Source: Symbiodinium natans (Eukaryota > Sar > Dinophyceae > Suessiales > Symbiodiniaceae). From it: 60,000 bases of DNA. Shown in pieces: positions 23,466 through 35,284 of the stretch; within the stretch, counting starts at the first letter, position 1, and the number at the start of each line of letters is the position of its first letter. Where the stretch lies: contig CAJNDS010002626.1 in assembly GCA_905221605.1 (NCBI GenBank), positions 97,501-157,500 of the forward strand, read 5' to 3'. The notes beneath the pieces were generated by a model. The model did no database searches. It was given only the letters and a program-made list of their open reading frames with translations, and was not told the DNA's origin. Made by a program: the position numbers and the translations under genes.

Positions 23466-23556
23466 TAGGGTTTAGGGTTTAGGGTTTAGGGTTTAGGGTT
23501 TAGGGTTTAGGGTTTAGGGTTTAGGGTTTAGGGTTTAGGGTTTAGGGTTTAGGGTT
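23466..23556. repeat. TTTAGGG interstitial telomere array
   Basis: Thirteen perfect units. Confidence 0.92.
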
Positions 23557-23703
23557 ACCCCTATCAGGGATGCTCTCCCGCCTGGCAGAAGGCGCAGCAC
23601 ATTTCCGGACCCGGGACGTGGTCCAGGCTCTTCCCCCAGCCCGAATACTCCACCTTAGGGTGTAGGGCTTAGGGTTTAGGGTTTAGGGTTTAGGGTTAGG
23701 GTT

Positions 23704-23827
23704 TACAGGGTGGGGCCCCCTTACTATGCTAACTGTAGTTAAGGGACTTCTAACCTAACTTAGGGTCCTTATAACCCAATTTAGGGCCCTTATAACTCTA
23801 CTTATAACTAGGGGGCCCCACCCTGTA
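23704..23827. mobile_element. MITE family A
   Basis: 124 bp including TA at both ends, with the same terminal inverted repeats as the other copies but opposite internal orientation. The left TA is the TA of a TTTAGGG tract and the right flank reads GGGTCGAGGG, consistent with insertion into telomere-like DNA. Confidence 0.85.
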
Positions 23828-24341
23828 GGGTCGAGGGTTGAGGGCTCCGGGTTCAGGCTGAAGGAATGTTTCGGGGGTGGTGCCATGTTTACAAACCCTA
23901 AACCCTAAACCCTAAACCCTAAACCCTAAACCCTAAACCTGGAACCGACGATCCAGGTTTGGGGGGGGGGGGGGGGGGGGGGCGGGGGGAGGAGGCAGGA
24001 GCCTGCCCCCTTGGACATCTGCAGGACTTTGCATGTCTGGGAATCAGGGTTGGGGGTTAGGGGTCCATAAACCCTAAACCCGAAACCCGAAACCCTAAAC
24101 CCTTAACCCTAAAACCCTAAAACTTAAACCCTAAAGCCCGAAGCCGACTGGCGCAGGACCTAAAGGTGAACCTCCCAAACCCTTGAGGCCCAAACGCATA
24201 CAAGACACGGGTTTCGGGTTTCGGGTTTGGGGTTTAGGGCGCTTTGAATACCTTACCCAAGAGAGATTTCTTAGGATGACCCTACCTGATCGAGTGTCCA
24301 GAGGACCTATAAGATTCGTGCTGTGGTTTTTGGGGTTTCAG

Positions 24342-24342
24342 A

Positions 24343-24397
<55 letters not shown>

Positions 24398-24400
24398 TGT
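24342..24400. repeat. (GT)n(GC)n(GT)n alternating tract
   Basis: Alternating purine-pyrimidine DNA of about 58 bp with a GC core of about seven dinucleotides. Sequence of this kind is able to adopt left-handed Z-DNA. Confidence 0.92.
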
Positions 24401-24843
24401 TTTTTCGGCCAAGCTCCACACCCTAAATCCTAACCCCAAACCCCAAAACCCCGAACCCTAAACCTTGACATAAGTGGTAGAGTTCAAGGGACATCTTTAT
24501 AGTGGGTGTCCAGGCCGGTGGGCCTTTTGGATCAGCCAAAGAGCTTCAATCATCTAGGATTCAGAAGGGTGCCCGTTTTTGCTCCAAGGGTTTATGAAGC
24601 AGCCTAAGCCCCCCTCAACAGAAAAGGGAATAAGGTTTAGGGTTTAGGGTTTAGGGTTTAGGGTTTAGGGTTAGGGTTTAGGGTTTAGGGCTCAAAAACG
24701 GGAATCAGGGCACTACTGGGCATCCCAGAAGCATATTCGGTGTTGTTCTCCATCATGCCACACTGCGTGGACTTCAGGTCCTCCTCCCACCTTGTCAGGG
24801 AGATGCCAGGATGGGCAAGTAGGCCTCATAATCCCCATAGTCT

Positions 24844-25009
24844 AGGGTTTAGGGTTTAGGGTTTAGGGTTTAGGAAGGGTTTAGGGTTTAGGGTTTAGGG
24901 TTTAGGGTTTAGGGTTTAGGGTTTAGGGTTTAGGGTTTAGGGTTTAGGGTTTGGGGTTTGGGGTTTGGGGTTTGGGGTTTGGGGTTTGGGGTTTGGGGTT
25001 TAGGGTTTA
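24844..25009. repeat. TTTAGGG array passing into TTTGGGG
   Basis: About 15 TTTAGGG units, then seven or eight consecutive TTTGGGG units, then TTTAGGG again. Confidence 0.92.
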
Positions 25010-27639
25010 ACCCCATTAGAGCCTGTTGAAGGGGTTATAGGGTATAATAGCCCGTCCTGGTAGGTTTGAACTAATTAAACCCAGGGAGAATGCGCGACCT
25101 TCATGTTCACCCCACCGTGGCTTTCCAGTGGAAGCACTCTTTGGCTAAGGTGTGTGGGCGACATAAAGTTGGAGGACTTTGCGGCATCTTGTCTAACAAG
25201 CGCACGTGCTTCTGATGGTTTGGCTCGGTTTATAGGGCTTAGAGCATTTAGGGTGTGCTGCTCGATGAAAGCTAAAGACCGGTAAAAGCAAATCCGGGCT
25301 GCACCTTCGAATGGCAATGCTCGGCTTAGCTGTCATCGGAGCCTGCGTGAGGCACACGCGTGCCCTAAACCCTAAACCCTGAACCCTGTTTCTCCCCCAA
25401 ACCCTAAACCAGAAGCGTTTGGGCGTTTAGGGTCCTTCAGGGTTTTTAGCATCTTTTCGGTTTGGGAGGGGTAGCCTTTTTGCTTGAAAGAGTTGTTAGG
25501 GCCGTTAGGGGAGCCTACACCCCCCTGTCCAAAGAAAAGAATAAGGGCCTATGCTGAGTTCTGGCATGTTGGGGTCTAAACCCAAAACCCGAAACCCTAG
25601 AATACTCCCAAAACTTTATTTCGAGCGAGGGGTAAGTTGGGTATTGAGGGTTGTTTTACTCCTCTCATCCCCCCACAAGACTACCAAAAACTTTTCTAGG
25701 GTACCCCTATTCCCGAACCACCCCCCCCCCCCCCCACCATGTACGAGCAGATGATCTCTGGTGTGTCCTGAGTCCAAGGGCCAAGGTCGACATCCGCGCC
25801 AAAGAAATGCCCACTACGGATATGACGACATCCCCCCCTTCGCACGACGGCGGTGGCACCAGCAGAAGTTGGCACGTTCATGTACTAGTACACGCTCTGA
25901 ACGCAGTTTCCACAATACCCTAAACCTTAACCCTTGTCGCCCTTAAACCCGTAAGCCCAATAAAACCCTAAAACCATAAACCCTTACAACCCTAGAACGC
26001 TGGGGCCCTTCAAGCCCTACAAACCCCGAACCCCTAAGAAAGGGGGCCGGATTAAAGAGAATAGGGCTTTCGGGGCTATTTTCCTATATTCATAAAGGGA
26101 CACTCAGGGAATACTATTAGCAATTATTCCCCTAAACCCTCAACCCTCAACCCTAAACCCTAAACCCTGAACCCTAAACCCTAAACCCTAAACCCTAAAC
26201 CCTAAGCCCTCTATTTCGAACAGTCAATGGCCTGGTTGGGCAGCAAGGTGATGGCTGCCAGCCCCGAGATCACAAGGCAGGCCGCCACCGGCAAGGCCTC
26301 AGTTGTTCATTTTAAGGGTCGGCCAAAGGCTGCTTTTAGGGTTTAGGGTTTAGGGTTCAGGGTTTAGGGTTTAGGAGAATATTGCAGGGGGTGCTTGCTC
26401 CGATGATGGCTATGTCCCAAGAACCTGACCCGTGAAAGCGAGGGCTTGGGGTTGCCTGAATTTGGAGTGAAGACAACGGCGTCTAGGCTGCGAGCTACGC
26501 AGCTAATTACGGCCGATACTCTAGAACTACTGGTTCGAATCCAGCCTGTTGGGTTCAGGGATTATGGGACCCTAAACCCTAAACCCTAAACTCTAAACCC
26601 TAAACCCTAAACTTAGGGCTTAGTGTCAATTGGGGTTTATAGGGCTTCGGGGTTTAGAGGGGTTCCGGGTTTGCGCGCCAAGAAGCAACTCGGAGGGAAA
26701 ATGGGAGCTCCGTCCGCAGGGCGGGAGCCTCCTCAAGCAGAAAAAGCCCCCAGAACAAACATGTTCTATCCGTATAATGCAAGTGATAAACACATATTCA
26801 GGTGTATACACATATATATATATATACGTACATATGTTATGTATGTATGAGATATATATATATATATGTCGACAGAACACCCAAAATCTTGGGGGTTCAG
26901 GGTCTGCGGTTCTAGGGTTTGGGGTGTAGGGGTTCAAGGTTTAGGGTTTAGGGTTCTTCGGGATTTTAGGGTTTTGGGGTGCAAGGGAACCGGGTTTAGG
27001 GCATGCATCAGGTCGGTCAGTTCGCACCAATCTGGCAGCTTCAGGGCCGCCTAGGGTTTCGGGTTTAGGGTTTAAGGTTTAGAGTTTAGGATCGCCAACG
27101 AAAGGGAACTTAACCTAACCAGCGCCGCGGCCAGGGTACATCGCGGACGAAGCAGGTCTTTCCGTGCTGCCCCCCCAAACCCTAAGCCCTAAACCCTAAA
27201 ATCAAACGTCCAGACGCCTTTGAGCTCTACACAGCCCGGAAAAACCATGCCGACCCAGCCCTCGACCTGTGAACCCTGCACTCCGCACAAAGGGCTTCGG
27301 GTTTGGGTTTAGGATTTAGGGACTCCCAATCCCATAAACCTCCCCTCCCCCCCCTACCCACAACAAATCTAGAAAACTCTCAACGCTGGGCCCACATGCA
27401 GCCTTTAAGTGACCTTTTCTATCCCTTAGTATCCTTAGATGAAGCCTCACCCTAAAACCCTAAACCCTAAACCCTAAACCCTAGGTAACCTACCTGGGAA
27501 CTCCCTTTGAATCTGAGGAGGGGGAGCGAAGTCGTCCTGCCCGGCAGAAACCTCTTCGTCCGTCGCCTCTTCAACGCAGAGATACTCCTGCGAGCACATC
27601 AGGCACATTGAGCTGGATACCCAAGGGGTCGTGAGTTTG

Positions 27640-27730
27640 GGGAACGCTTACCCCAACCATAATATTCATTCCTATTATAGAAATCCTACCTTCTACCATG
27701 TAGGTACTTAGGACCTTTTGGGATAGGCGG
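27640..27730. mobile_element. Foldback family H, second copy
   Basis: Contains ACCCCAACCATAATATTCAT and AGGTACTTAGGACCTTTTGG, which match 15,296-15,418. The left arm is lost or diverged. Confidence 0.5.
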
Positions 27731-27876
27731 GTTTCCCAAATACGAATCATGCTGCGTAACAAGGGCGTGTGATATGCAGGTGGAGGAAGTTTGACGTCCT
27801 TCCCACTTGGTCGCCCGGTAACCACATTGTAATAAGGGCGCCCATTCGGGTTGGCTACTTTATAAGGGAAGCAGAA

Positions 27877-27879
27877 CCC

Positions 27880-27904
<25 letters not shown>
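27877..27904. repeat. C28 homopolymer followed by A-rich tract
   Basis: Twenty-eight C, one G, then A6-C-A9. Confidence 0.9.
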
Positions 27905-27911
<7 letters not shown>

Positions 27912-29023
27912 CAAAAAAAAAGAGTAAAGGGTACCACTGGGCTCCCAAGCTACCAAGGATACAACCAACAGAGGAGTAAGCTAATGTGTGCAGGTTTTGC
28001 GGCGAGGTCGCCTTCTGTATGACCCCCAAACTTCCAAACCCCTAGCTTGTATGGAGGATTATCTCAAATTATGCTACCAGGACAGAGCCCTGTTCCCAGA
28101 GCGAACCTATCTTACTCGACCCTAAACCCTAGACCCTAAACCCTAAACCCTCATTTGCGGGTTTCGGGTGTAGGGTTTATAGGAACCCTTCACCTTCCTA
28201 GGAAGGACTAGATCCACTGCCAAATCCTACGAAATGAATGTCGCGTCAGGACGAAGCCTTGCGCCTGGGCACTGATCCGGGCTGGGGTTTAGGGCTTAGG
28301 ATTTGGCCGTTGGGCGATTCTGGGTTTTTTTGGGGTTTCTGTGGGTTTTGGGGGGTTTAGGGTTTAGATGGTTAAACCCTGCACCCTCTGTCACCCTAAG
28401 TCAGGGTCCCCGGGGTTTAGAGTTTAGGGCTTAGGGCGTAGGGGTTTAGGGTTTAGGGTTAAGGGTTTAGGGTTAAGGGTTTAGGGTTTAGGGTTTAGGG
28501 TTAAGGGTTTAGGGTTCAGGGTTTTGAGCTTAGGGTTTAGGGTTTAGGGTTTTTCAGCCGGGCCTGGGGCTTGGACTTGGGGCTTTGGAGGCCCAAGGTA
28601 TTCATCTGCCTTGCTTGTCACCCAGACCCCCAAGGCCCCAATCTTAGACCTGCCTTAGTTGTCCAGTAGCCTAGAAAACTAAAGGCTAAGCTTGGAGGTT
28701 ATATAGGAAGTGTAATATCCCAATTTGCCTTAGAAACCCTAAATCCTAAACCCTAAACCCTAAAAACCCTAAACCCTAAACCCCAAACCCTAAATTTCTA
28801 CTACTAAGCTGCGCTTCACAACCCCTTGAAATGAAGTCCCCAAGGCCTCAGCACTCTGGAGCAAGTTGAGCCCTAAAACCTAGACCCTAAACCCTAAACC
28901 CTAAACCCAAGATTTAACAGCATCTGTCTTCTGGGCGCCTGAGTCTCAGCGGTCGGCATTTTGATGTCAGACCTGCCCAAGTGACTTGCTTGTTCTTACT
29001 AGGGAACAACATGCCCCTAAACC

Positions 29024-29093
29024 GGTTTAGGGTTTAGGGTTTAGGGTTTAGGGTTTAGGGTTTAGGGTTTAGGGTTTAGGGTTTAGGGTTTAG
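29024..29093. repeat. TTTAGGG interstitial telomere array
   Basis: Nine to ten perfect units. The right edge adjoins a foldback-like segment (29,095-29,225) with GGTACCC boxes and a C/G-rich arm. Confidence 0.9.
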
Positions 29094-30043
29094 AGGGTAC
29101 CCTAATTCCCCCCCGCCCCCCCCTTTATGTAAAGCTTTAAGGTGGAGGGAAAGAGGTACCCTATATCTCCCTCTACATATACCCCTGAAGGGATTATGTA
29201 CGGTACCCAATTCCCCCATTCCCTGCCAAGAACCTGCAAGAAACAGTGTGGGTGCCAAAGCCCAAGCATTCAAGATCATACCTGGATCTCAAGTCGTTGA
29301 ATACCTACTCTCGGCCACTTGAACCCTAAAGACTCCGGTGGTGGATCTGGGGGAGGCCCTCGAACACTAAAATTCTATGGGGAAAAATATATAGTATAGG
29401 GACCTCGAACAGAACTTGATAGCACAATCCAAAGCAGGCTGAATAGCCCTAAGACCCTAAACCCTCAGAAGCCCTAAAACCTAAACCCTCAAATCCTAAA
29501 TCCCGAACCCCTAGAAAATGAAAAGTGTCTTTGAGGTTGAGGATGTTAACGCCTAATTCAGGCCATTCAAGGGGGGAACCTGGGAGGGGGGGGGGGGGTA
29601 GTATAGTAGGGGCACCAATGAGAACAGGGTTTGGGGTTTCTAACCCCTAAACCCTAAACCCTAAACCCATGCTTCAGACAAGTGGCTTTGGACTTCTGTC
29701 GGCCTCTGCGATCCCCTCCCAATCTGCCGCAGTCTTGAGCCAGAATGGGACCAAGGATTAGCGACAGTGAGGTGTCGGCGATGTGGGGTTTAGCTTACCA
29801 CTTTAACTTGCCGAGGGCCTTAGGCACCATACTCATGTGGTGCTCCTCGACTAGCTTGTCAAACTTGGTGAGGCAGGCAGGTGTCGGTTTTAAACCCCAG
29901 GAAATCCTAAACTCCACACCTATAGGGCCTCGGGCAGAGCTTGGTCGGATAGAAGCGCGTCGGGAAGTTGGTGCTCTTGTTTGGTTCATCACGGAAGCCG
30001 TGGGGGGGGGGGGGGGGGATGCCAGGGCTATTTCAGGGTAATT

Positions 30044-30241
30044 CCTTAGCCAATTTTGGGCCAGAGCATAACCCAGACATAGTGCTCGAGCACTCTGAAC
30101 AGCAAGTATTTCTTGAAAACATACTAGACAACCAAGACTAAGCCTTAGCCAATTTTGGGCCAGAGCATAACCCAGACATAGTGCTCGAGCACTCTGAACA
30201 GCAAGTATTTCTTGAAAACATACTAGACAACCAAGACTAAG
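30044..30241. repeat. Perfect 99-bp tandem duplication
   Basis: The unit starting CCTTAGCCAATTTTGGGCCA (30,044-30,142) is repeated without change at 30,143-30,241. Each unit has the palindrome AGTGCTCGAGCACT. A separate hairpin follows at 30,243-30,275 with an 11-bp stem, CCCGAAACAAG. The first 23 bases resemble, with gaps and substitutions, the dinoflagellate spliced-leader sequence. Confidence 0.9.
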
Positions 30242-31256
30242 CCCGAAACAAGCCTTTTGTTGAACTTGTTTCGGGTGTATTTCGGGCTTGTTATGAGGCT
30301 ATGTCTGGCTTAGTTTCCTTCTGCTATTTCGGCCCCCTTTTTGACCCAATTATTCCTGCGTTGTTTTGGACAACCGTCAGGCTTGCAGCCTTGAAAATAA
30401 GCACGGCATCCCTCCCCTCCTGCATACCCACCCCCCCCCCCTCCCCCCCCGGGGATGCCATGAGTTCATGTGGCTCTTCAGGTTTAGGGTTTAGGGCTTA
30501 GGGTATAGGGTTTAGGGTGTAGGCTTTCAGATCCTGAGGAACTAAGCTAACCCAGAAATTGAAATCATAGACCCTGCACTGCTTAGGCCGGTCATAAACC
30601 GTAAGCCCTACACCCTAAACCCTGTACGAGTCATTTAGTCCCCAAGGACTCCGGACCCTACAACCCTAAACCCTAAACCCTAAACCCCAAACCCCAAACC
30701 CCAAACCCCAAACCCTAAACCCTAAACCCTAAACCCCAAATCCCAAACCCTGAACTGCGATGGGGTGTGAGCTGCCGGCTGAAAAGAGACCCTAAAGCCT
30801 AAACTACATAAGTTTAGGGTCTAGGGTTTAGGGTTTAGGGTTTAGGGTTTAGGGTTTAGGGTTTAGGGATACCTGGAGAACCCCAAACCTTGCTGTGTCG
30901 GTTTCCTTACGATCACCATACAAGGTTGGATTTAAATTAAGGCGTAGAGCTTGGGGCGACCTCCACGCCCGAAACCTTAATACCATGGGATCCACTTTGC
31001 CTCAACCCCTTACAGGCCTTAAGGCCCTTGGCCCATCGGCGCTTGTATTTTGGTTGAGTAGGGTTCCAGGTGAGCCATTGCCGCCCCTCCGCTACCCCCC
31101 CCCCTCCCCCCCCCAAGTCCTAAACACCAAAACCCTAAGCCCCAAACCCTAAACCCCAAAACCTCACAACACACCACTCGGGTCTGAGTCAGGTCTTAGG
31201 GCTTAGGATTTCGGATTTAGGATTGCAAAGCCATCTGAGGGAAAAAAGCGGAACGC

Positions 31257-31320
31257 CCCTAAACCCTAAACCCTAAACCCTAAACCCTAAACCCTAAACC
31301 CTAAACCCTAAACCCTAAAC
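31257..31320. repeat. CCCTAAA interstitial telomere array
   Basis: Nine perfect units. Confidence 0.92.
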
Positions 31321-32066
31321 ACCTAAACCCTAAACTTCCAAACACAAGGACCAGGAGCTAGGATCGATTTGCAAGGCTGAGGCTGTCGGGCCCCGAGGCG
31401 CGGACGCGCGTACCGGCCGTTGAGAAATTCGTCCTGGCAAAGGTTTAGGGTTTAGGGTTTAGGGTTCAGGGTTCACGGTTCAGGGTTTCATGTAGAAGCC
31501 AGTTCGCAAATTAGAACCACCTATATGCTAGAAAGCCCCAAGCCCCGAGCGCCAAACCCCTTTGATTTAGGGTTTAGGGTTTAGGGTTTAGGGTTTAGGG
31601 TTTAGGGTGATCCCTAATCTCTAATCGAACACACCTTACAAAAGCTCTGAGCCCCGAAAACCCTTGCTCCAGGGGTTGTACCTCGGACCCTTAAGGTTGT
31701 ACCCTTGGGTTTTGGGGACCCTTTTGAGAGATCCTTCAGGTGGTACAAGGGCCATAGTAGGAGTTTGTTGGGGGAACGTTTAGGGGTACAACCTTGAAAC
31801 CCTAAACCCTGAACCCTAAACCCTAAACCCTGAGGGTTCATAGGGTTTAGGTTTAGCCTTGAAGGTTTGGGGTTTAGGATGTAGGGCAACAATAATCCTG
31901 AAGACTCTATTGAAGTTCCTTTCGGGTGATACACTATAACCCTCAATGGAAGCAACAACAGAACAGGCCCCAAAGGGAACCACATTGAAGTCCTTAGGAT
32001 GACGGCAAGCTTCATTGGAACGTCGGCTTTTGAGGGTTTCGGGTTTAGGGTTTGGGGTTGAGGGTG

Positions 32067-32190
32067 TACAGGGTGGGGCCCCCTAGTTATAAGTAGAGTT
32101 ATAAGGGCCGTAAATTGGGTTATAAGGACCCTAAGTTAGGTTATAAGTCCCTTAACTACAGTTAGTATAGTAAGGGGGCCCCACCCTGTA
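32067..32190. mobile_element. MITE family A
   Basis: 124 bp from TA to TA, same orientation as 16,938. The right flank continues GGGTTTAGGG and the left flank is GAGGGTG, so the TA target was in a telomere-like tract. Confidence 0.85.
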
Positions 32191-32275
32191 GGGTTTAGGG
32201 TTGAGGCTCGGCTCCTCGCCGGCGAAGCCGGACACGCACAGCTCCTGCCATCAAGCGGAGAACCCAAAGACTCCA

Positions 32276-32455
32276 ATATCCCTTGCTGAAGGAATATTAC
32301 TTAAGCCACATTAGGGAAATTTGGGGTCCTTATTTATGAGGGAGTCCTACTATTTTGGGGTCTTTTTTAGGGGTTCCCTACTTTCGTAAACCAGACAAGG
32401 AACCCTCTTATACTCTAAGGAAGATTCCTTAATTAAGGGATATTGGGGTCTCTGA
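32276..32455. mobile_element. Foldback family E, long copy
   Basis: The left arm CAATATCCCTTGCTGAAGGA and the right arm TTAATTAAGGGATATTGGGG are inverted relative to each other. The interior has further partly complementary blocks. Confidence 0.55.
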
Positions 32456-32521
32456 GAACTCAGGGCCTTGGAAGGAGTTTAGGATTCAGGTTGGGCTGGG
32501 ATGTTCGCCCTTCTACTACAA

Positions 32522-33220
32522 GGTGCGCGGCGTGTTCACGCCCCTACAACGGGAAGCATGTTCTGGGGAAGGGGGGTTCAGGAAACACTGGCAGGCGTGG
32601 GTTATTCATGAAGTAGAGTCATTTTTGTGATTTGGAGGAGGGCCCTCTCACACTACTGGGTAGTTTTGTAAGATAGGAGTTTGATGGCAGCAACAGGATT
32701 ATGGCAGGGCGGCTTGCGGAGGGGCATGTCCGGAAGTCGTCAGGGCAGTGGCTTTTTTTTTGTCGGTGGCTGCAAGCGTTCCCCCTGCTTGCGAAACCTG
32801 GAGCTCATGCGCCGGAGCACAGATTCAGTGCCGGGCCACATTCTTGCACAGTGTGTTGTACAAAGAAGCGAAAACGCGGTAAATACCAGTGTTTTGTGCA
32901 TCGTCGCAACTGGCATGGACGCTTGTGACAACGTGTCCTGTTCCACATTCTTGCACAGTGTGTTGTACAAAGAAGCGAAAACGCGGTAAATACCAGTGTT
33001 TTGTGCATCGTCGCAACTGGCATGGACGCTTGTGACAACCTGTCCTGTTCCACATCCTTGCACAGTGTGTTGTACAAAGGAGCGAAAACGCGGTAAATAC
33101 CAGTGTTTTGTGCATGGACGCAACATGAATGACGTTCTTATCCCCTCCCAAACCCGCAAGGAAAGAGGAAATGCCTGAGCAAGAGCTGAAAAACGTAGGG
33201 GCGGGAACGCGCCGCGTTCC
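32522..33220. mobile_element. Non-autonomous TIR transposon with 8-bp target duplication
   Basis: Terminal inverted repeats of about 26 bp begin GGTGCGCGGCGTGTTC on the left and end GAACGCGCCGCGTTCC on the right, both adjoining GCCCCTAC or its complement. The 8-mer TACTACAA flanks both ends (32,514-32,521 and 33,221-33,228), as expected for a target-site duplication. Length and TIRs fit hAT- or Mutator-like non-autonomous elements, but I cannot assign the superfamily. The interior is dominated by a 107-bp tandem repeat. Frames across it on both strands are repeat shadows, and no transposase is encoded. Confidence 0.8.
32837..33125. repeat. 107-bp tandem repeat inside the TIR transposon
   Basis: CACATTCTTGCACAGTGTGT starts at 32,837 and 32,944, and with one change at 33,051. 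This gives about 2.7 units of 107 bp, nearly identical. Confidence 0.92.
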
Positions 33221-34049
33221 TACTACAAGTCCTTAATTTAAAAAAGATTATAGTACCCCTATTATGATCCGGAAAAGCCCATGGTTCAGGGTTTAGGAGT
33301 TAGGGTTCAGGGTTTAGGGATTGAGGTCTTTAGGGGGTCTCACATGGTTTAGGGTTTCGGGTCTCAGGGCTTAGGGGGCTTTGGCCCAAAACCCTAAACC
33401 CTAAACCCTAAACCCTTAGGTCCCGACCCTTGTGCAGATTCACCCTTCCCACTGCATCGTGCTGGCCTGGCACACCGGCATCGCCGGCATGACCTGCACA
33501 GGGCATTCTTGGGGTCCCTGCCTAAAAACCCTAAACCCTAAACCCTAAACCCTAAACCCTAAGTCCTACTTTTTGGGGGCGGGGGTCTATATTCGGGGCC
33601 CCTTATTTTCGTAAACTCCCAAGGGGTTTGGGGAACTCAGCTTGGCATGTGGTAGCTCTCTGAAGAAGAACATGCTCAGCGCCCCTTGAAACCCTGCACC
33701 TGTAAGCCCGGAATCCAAAACCTCATCACATCATAGCTGGCTTTCGAGAACCTGGCACTAGGGTTTAGGGTTTAGGGTTTAGGGTTTAGGGATTAGCCTA
33801 GGCTGGCCCTTAAAACCCTCTGACAAATATTCCTGCATGAGATGATCCTCTTGAACCCAAAAAGGGAAAACAAACAAATATCCCAATATCCCCAGGGCCT
33901 GCCTAGCCAGCCAAGAAGGACCGACACCATAAACCGTAGAACTCCCACACTTCGGAATTATTCGCTGCCAAGTTCTACCGCTAAACGTCAGAAAACCTAA
34001 ATCCTTGAGCCCGAAACCCCTGTACCAACGCCCTGCAGAGCAGATTAGG

Positions 34050-34150
34050 GTTTGGGTTTAGGGCTTAGGGCTTAGGGCTTAGTGCTTAGGGCTTAGGGCT
34101 TAGGGCTTAGGGCTTAGGGCTTAGGGTTTAGGGCTTAGGGCTTAGAGGAT
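34050..34150. repeat. GGGCTTA variant array
   Basis: About 13 consecutive TTAGGGC units, i.e. TTTAGGG with one T changed to C, locally homogenised. Confidence 0.88.
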
Positions 34151-34279
34151 TCTGACACGGAGCCTGTGGCGGAGCAGGTGCCGGGGCATTGCCTGTCTTT
34201 GGAGAAACAGAGCGCAGCCCCCACCGACCCAAACACGCTTACCTCCTCCACCCACCAACCCAAAACAGAACCTCTCCAA

Positions 34280-34679
34280 AGTTTAGGGTTTAGGGTTTAG
34301 GGTTTAGGTTTAGGGTTTAGGGTTTAGGGTTTAGGGAAACTGAATGAAACCAGTGTGTGAGAGAATAAACCTGTGCGCATATGTCATGTGCATGTGTAGG
34401 TACATGTGTAGGTATATGTGTATGTGTATACGTATGCATGTAGGTGCATGTCTATCTGCCAGAATATATGTTCATGAATGCGTATGTGTGTGTGTGTGTG
34501 TGTATGTGTCTTGTGTGTATGGAGGTTAAAATTCAGATGACGAGGTTTAGAAAAGACACGAGGTTGACAACAAAGGGGCGAGGTTTAACAACACAAAGAG
34601 ATGCCGTTTGTTTTTGCATGCATGCATGCATGCATGTATGAATGTATGCACACACACAAATCTGTGTATATATATATAT
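34280..34679. repeat. TTTAGGG tract and microsatellite landing zone
   Basis: A short TTTAGGG array (34,280-34,336) is followed by GT-rich DNA, ATGC repeats near 34,617 and a (TA)n run ending at 34,679. The retrotransposon starts directly in the TA run. Confidence 0.8.
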
Positions 34680-34903
34680 ATGGAGATTCACTTCGCACAG
34701 AACTCTTTTGCTGTGCCAGGGGTTGGTCACTTGAACTGCGTCTCTGAATTGACCGATTTTGGTCGAGTAATAGAGATGCAGTCTGGTACAAAGATTTCAC
34801 ATGTCTCAAATCCTTTCCTCCAGCCCGGGCAGCCCGGCTAGACACAATGCAACTCCGGGCATACTCAAACAGAGGGATTTGGACAAAGAATGAATCCTTA
34901 TCC
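34680..34903 (-). repeat. Terminal split repeat B2
   Basis: 224 bp, matching 35,042-35,265 except for T versus G at offset 88. It forms the 3' end of the element in the coding orientation. Confidence 0.95.
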
Positions 34904-34956
34904 CCTATCCAGCAACCCAATGCCACGCAAGCGTGCGAATGGGAGGGCCGGGCCGG

Positions 34957-35043
34957 GATGAACAAAAACTGCGGAGATAGAGATGCGGCACCGCAACTAC
35001 AAACACTCCGCTCATCTACATATACGCAAATGCAGCTATTCAT
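34957..35043 (-). repeat. Internal split repeat A2
   Basis: 87 bp identical to A1 at 41,916-42,002. It abuts B1 with the shared junction ATTCATGGAG, which resembles the joined ends expected in a circular intermediate. The 53 bp between A2 and B2 (34,904-34,956) are unique. Confidence 0.95.
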
Positions 35044-35265
35044 GGAGATTCACTTCGCACAGAACTCTTTTGCTGTGCCAGGGGTTGGTCACTTGAACTG
35101 CGTCTCTGAATTGACCGATTTTGGTCGAGGAATAGAGATGCAGTCTGGTACAAAGATTTCACATGTCTCAAATCCTTTCCTCCAGCCCGGGCAGCCCGGC
35201 TAGACACAATGCAACTCCGGGCATACTCAAACAGAGGGATTTGGACAAAGAATGAATCCTTATCC
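35042..35265 (-). repeat. Split repeat B1
   Basis: 224 bp, one mismatch with B2. It begins 19 bp downstream of the recombinase stop codon. Confidence 0.95.
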
Positions 35266-35284
35266 ACGGACCCCGAAATTTGGC

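Larger units (their letters stand above)
32493..33275. mobile_element. Foldback family B copy interrupted by a transposon
   Basis: The left piece CTGGGATGTTCGCCCTTCTA and the right piece AGTCCTTAATTT...GATTATAGTACCCC belong to the family B arm but are separated by the 699-bp element at 32,522-33,220. Confidence 0.6.
12313..34340. other. Telomere-repeat mosaic, central part; no convincing genes
   Basis: Short unique segments alternate with telomere-like tracts, foldback elements and microsatellites. I found no gene I can defend. The few frames that read like protein are short and unsupported. Smaller telomere tracts not listed separately include 12,320-12,395, 13,180-13,250, 13,350-13,385, 15,785-15,835, 19,828-19,885, 21,455-21,495, 21,895-21,950, 23,895-23,940, 24,632-24,690, 26,150-26,205, 28,440-28,550, 30,660-30,745, 30,820-30,870 and 31,565-31,610. 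Confidence 0.75.

Noticed and set aside
26480-26552. Possible tRNA: GGTTCGAATCC looks like a perfect B box
   Set aside because: No A box and no acceptor-stem partner for CTGTTGG at the expected distance; at most a tRNA-like relic.
27571-28029. 152-residue minus-strand ORF
   Set aside because: It spans a C28 homopolymer and a foldback-like repeat, and no part resembles a known domain.
32740-33159. Repeat-containing ORFs on both strands (up to 139 residues)
   Set aside because: They translate a 107-bp tandem repeat in a non-autonomous transposon; three frames give repeats of equal quality.
34585-35267. 152- and 75-residue minus-strand ORFs and plus-strand counterparts
   Set aside because: They lie in terminal repeats A2, B1 and B2 of the retrotransposon.
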